Source: Undibacterium sp. Jales W-56
GTDB taxonomy: Bacteria > Pseudomonadota > Gammaproteobacteria > Burkholderiales > Burkholderiaceae_D
Reading direction: 5' to 3'
NCBI RefSeq assembly: GCF_025548535.1
Contig: NZ_JAJLQW010000006.1
Span: forward strand, 248,001 to 312,000
DNA length: 64,000 nt
Below, in pieces: positions 63,301-64,000 of the stretch. The position numbers and the translations under genes are program-made. The notes under the pieces are model-generated. The model was not told the DNA's origin. It searched no databases and was given only the letters and a program-made list of their open reading frames with translations. The stretch's first letter is position 1, and every line of letters begins with the position of its first letter.

Positions 63301-63599
63301 ATTTCCCAGGCGATGCTGTGGGTCAAAGCCTTCGCTTCGCCACCTTCGATCGGCAACAGATATAAATCTCCCAGCAGATCAAACACAATTTGTTTGCCAT
63401 CGGGACTGACATCGACACTCATCCAGGTACCGGTCCTGGTATCGATATCGACGGTTGAAGCCGTGCCGGCAGGTGCATTCACATCCCATTTTTTCTTGGC
63501 ATCCGCAGCGTCTTTATTCACCTCCGCAGCGATACTGAGGGCACTGCATAAAATGAAAAATAAGGCGCTGCCTATCTGTATTTTTTTAAGCGTTTGCAT
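60312..63599 (-). CDS. TolB-type beta-propeller / amidohydrolase fusion, exported
   Basis: 1095 aa from ATG 63599, with GGAG five bases upstream. Signal peptide 1-24 (IQIGSALFFILCSALSIAA). About 55-650 is a series of TolB/WD40-like (PD40) beta-propeller repeats, recognised by repeated SPDGKQ/SPDGRY motifs. About 665-1070 is an amidohydrolase: ISGARIVTMKGDE, then His730-Trp-His732 in DVHWHGGM as the metal site, GHTGIEHAIPV, NLGAHGQREGLG and the closing GKLADLVMIDGDVL. The C terminus is His-rich (HGDGHGH). Related fusions are annotated as imidazolonepropionase-like or PD40/amidohydrolase proteins; the substrate is unknown, perhaps a peptide or imino compound in the periplasm. Confidence 0.87.
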   Translation of the reverse strand: MQTLKKIQIGSALFFILCSALSIAAEVNKDAADAKKKWDVNAPAGTASTVDIDTRTGTWMSVDVSPDGKQIVFDLLGDLYLLPIEGGEAKALTHSIAWEMQARFSPDGKQLTYMSDAGGGDNIWIMNVDGTNAHALTKEDFRLLNNPVWHPNGQYIAARKHFTGTRSLGSGEIWLYHVGGGAGVQLNEKPNWQKDLGEPAFSPDGRYVYYSQDTTPGNVFEYNKNSNTQIYQIFRKDLKDGKTKAFVSGPGGAVRPSPSPDGKYLAFVRRVRNQSTLFLKNLETGEEKLAWSELERDMQETWAVHGVYPSISWLPGSKQLVVWAKGRLWQVDPFAKTSKEIAFHVKDTREIRPALRFDTAVAPDKFDVHQLRWVNVSPQGDKVVYSALGQLYIRDLPNGTSQRLTRQQDHFEFFPRFSRDGRSVVFTTWSDEQLGSVRSIDIRNGQETILTKKPGKYLSPQFSPDGKQVTYEKSRGGYLTSPWYGLETGVFVVNADGKSTPRLLTDDGSAPQYGKDNDYIYVSRMQRSGEVDWSTSLIRIDLNKNEEQAVAKGEFTSDFSISPDGNWLAFGERFHTFVTPLPMAGKPITIGQKMDGLPVKQLDVNAGDYVHWSGDSSKIHFALGDELFSSELKNAFTFLPDSPKEASKPVEAGLKIGFQEKANKPTATTVISGARIVTMKGDEVIENGRIVIKENRIVSVGKVADIAVPAGATQIDATGKTIIPGIVDVHWHGGMGESEIIPQQSWINYASLAFGVTTLHDPSNDTAEIFSQSELQRAGKIVGPRIFSTGTILYGAKANVSALVNNLDDALTHLKRLKAAGAISVKSYNQPRREQRQQVLEAARQTGMMVVPEGGSLFQHNMSMVIDGHTGIEHAIPVANAYDDVKQLWSQTKVGYTPTLIVGYGGLDGEHYWYAHTDVWKHPLLSRYVPRSVLESRSVRRETAPEEDFNVFNIARTATELQRAGVPVNLGAHGQREGLGAHWEMWTLGRGGMSSLEAIRVATLNGAKYLGMDKDIGSLESGKLADLVMIDGDVLKDIRQSDKISHVMLNGRLYESATMNEVGATPKARKPFFFEGKDGAGMPVDAIGHGDGHGH

Positions 63600-64000
63600 C
63601 TGGTCTCCGTCGGATCTGGAATGGTGAGTAGTTAGTGGGTTAGTGGTAAACAGGCTTTGGTAAATAGACTTAGCGACAAAATGACAGGTTACGTGTCCAG
63701 CTTGACAAGGACAACCGTGCAACACAAATCGACTCCAGATTGTTGCCTCAAGACAGGCGAAAGTCTAGTCAGAAATGACTAAAATGAAGCGCATTTAAAT
63801 AAAAACCATAATGTTCTGTTTTAAACAGTTTCGACCAACGATAATTTTACAAATCAAGATAAATCTTTTTAATCTATTGCCATTGAGCTTTTGCAAAAGA
63901 TATTCCCTGCTTTAACGACATCGGGTTTATCTATCTGCCATACTGACCAACGGCTAACTGTTAAAGTAGCGGGTAGTAGCTGGTCTAATATAAATTATTT
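63600..64000. other. Upstream region of the amidohydrolase gene, to the window end
   Basis: 401 bp with no gene I can support. It contains the RBS GGAG just before 63599 and, further right, A+T-rich sequence (63780-63960). No stem-loop or repeat stood out. Confidence 0.4.

Overview
The window looks like chromosomal DNA of a betaproteobacterium in the order Burkholderiales, most likely an Oxalobacteraceae-type organism (Herminiimonas/Undibacterium-like). This rests on protein-level resemblance and on gene orders I know from that group: rluC divergent from rne, pyrG-kdsA-eno-ftsB, and rib-rib-nusB. It is inference; no database was searched. I see 54 protein genes, no rRNA, tRNA, CRISPR array, insertion sequence or prophage.

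Layout. 1-2921 (minus): rluC, a HAD phosphatase, a small Rieske protein and sppA (cut by the window edge) run as one likely operon. 2922-3591 is the long leader of rne with a series of stem-loops. 3592-9890 (plus): rne, then moaA-mobA-moeA for molybdenum cofactor. 10046-15826 (plus): a cyclophilin-type lipoprotein, a ComEA-like protein, a three-gene porin / PstS-like / diguanylate cyclase unit, and an orphan membrane protein. 15857-23699 (minus): DUF924, rmuC, truncated haemoglobin, a YbbP-type permease, a Cys/Met PLP enzyme and an alpha/beta hydrolase; an acyl-CoA synthetase is divergent. 25686-28119 (minus): GFA-type, FlgT-like and DUF455 genes. 28177-29691 (plus): gamma carbonic anhydrase and hslO. 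29743-34214 (minus): pyrG-kdsA-eno-ftsB. 34352-39497 (minus): tatD-comEC-hydrolase-lpxR. 39702-43031: metE and metR, divergent. 43051-46423: an RraA-like gene, and an MFS exporter divergent from an AraC regulator. 46913-51936: a glycolipid-type glycosyltransferase with a membrane partner, a GST, a lipoprotein and ubiD. 52070-53368: a lytic transglycosylase behind a strong promoter and a ~325-nt leader. 53442-58924: LysR regulator, DUF3224, aminotransferase, nusB, ribH and a RibBA-like protein whose GTP cyclohydrolase half lacks its zinc cysteines. 59383-63599: a TonB-domain lipoprotein and a large beta-propeller/amidohydrolase fusion.

Most genes are housekeeping (RNA processing, cofactors, CTP/KDO/glycolysis, methionine, ubiquinone, riboflavin). 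The less ordinary material is the porin/PstS-like/DGC unit, the lytic transglycosylase leader, the rne leader, two promoter regions sharing an ATACTC/GAGTAT inverted pair with identical 74-bp spacing, a 21-bp-phased direct repeat before the AraC gene, and several palindromic intergenic repeats.
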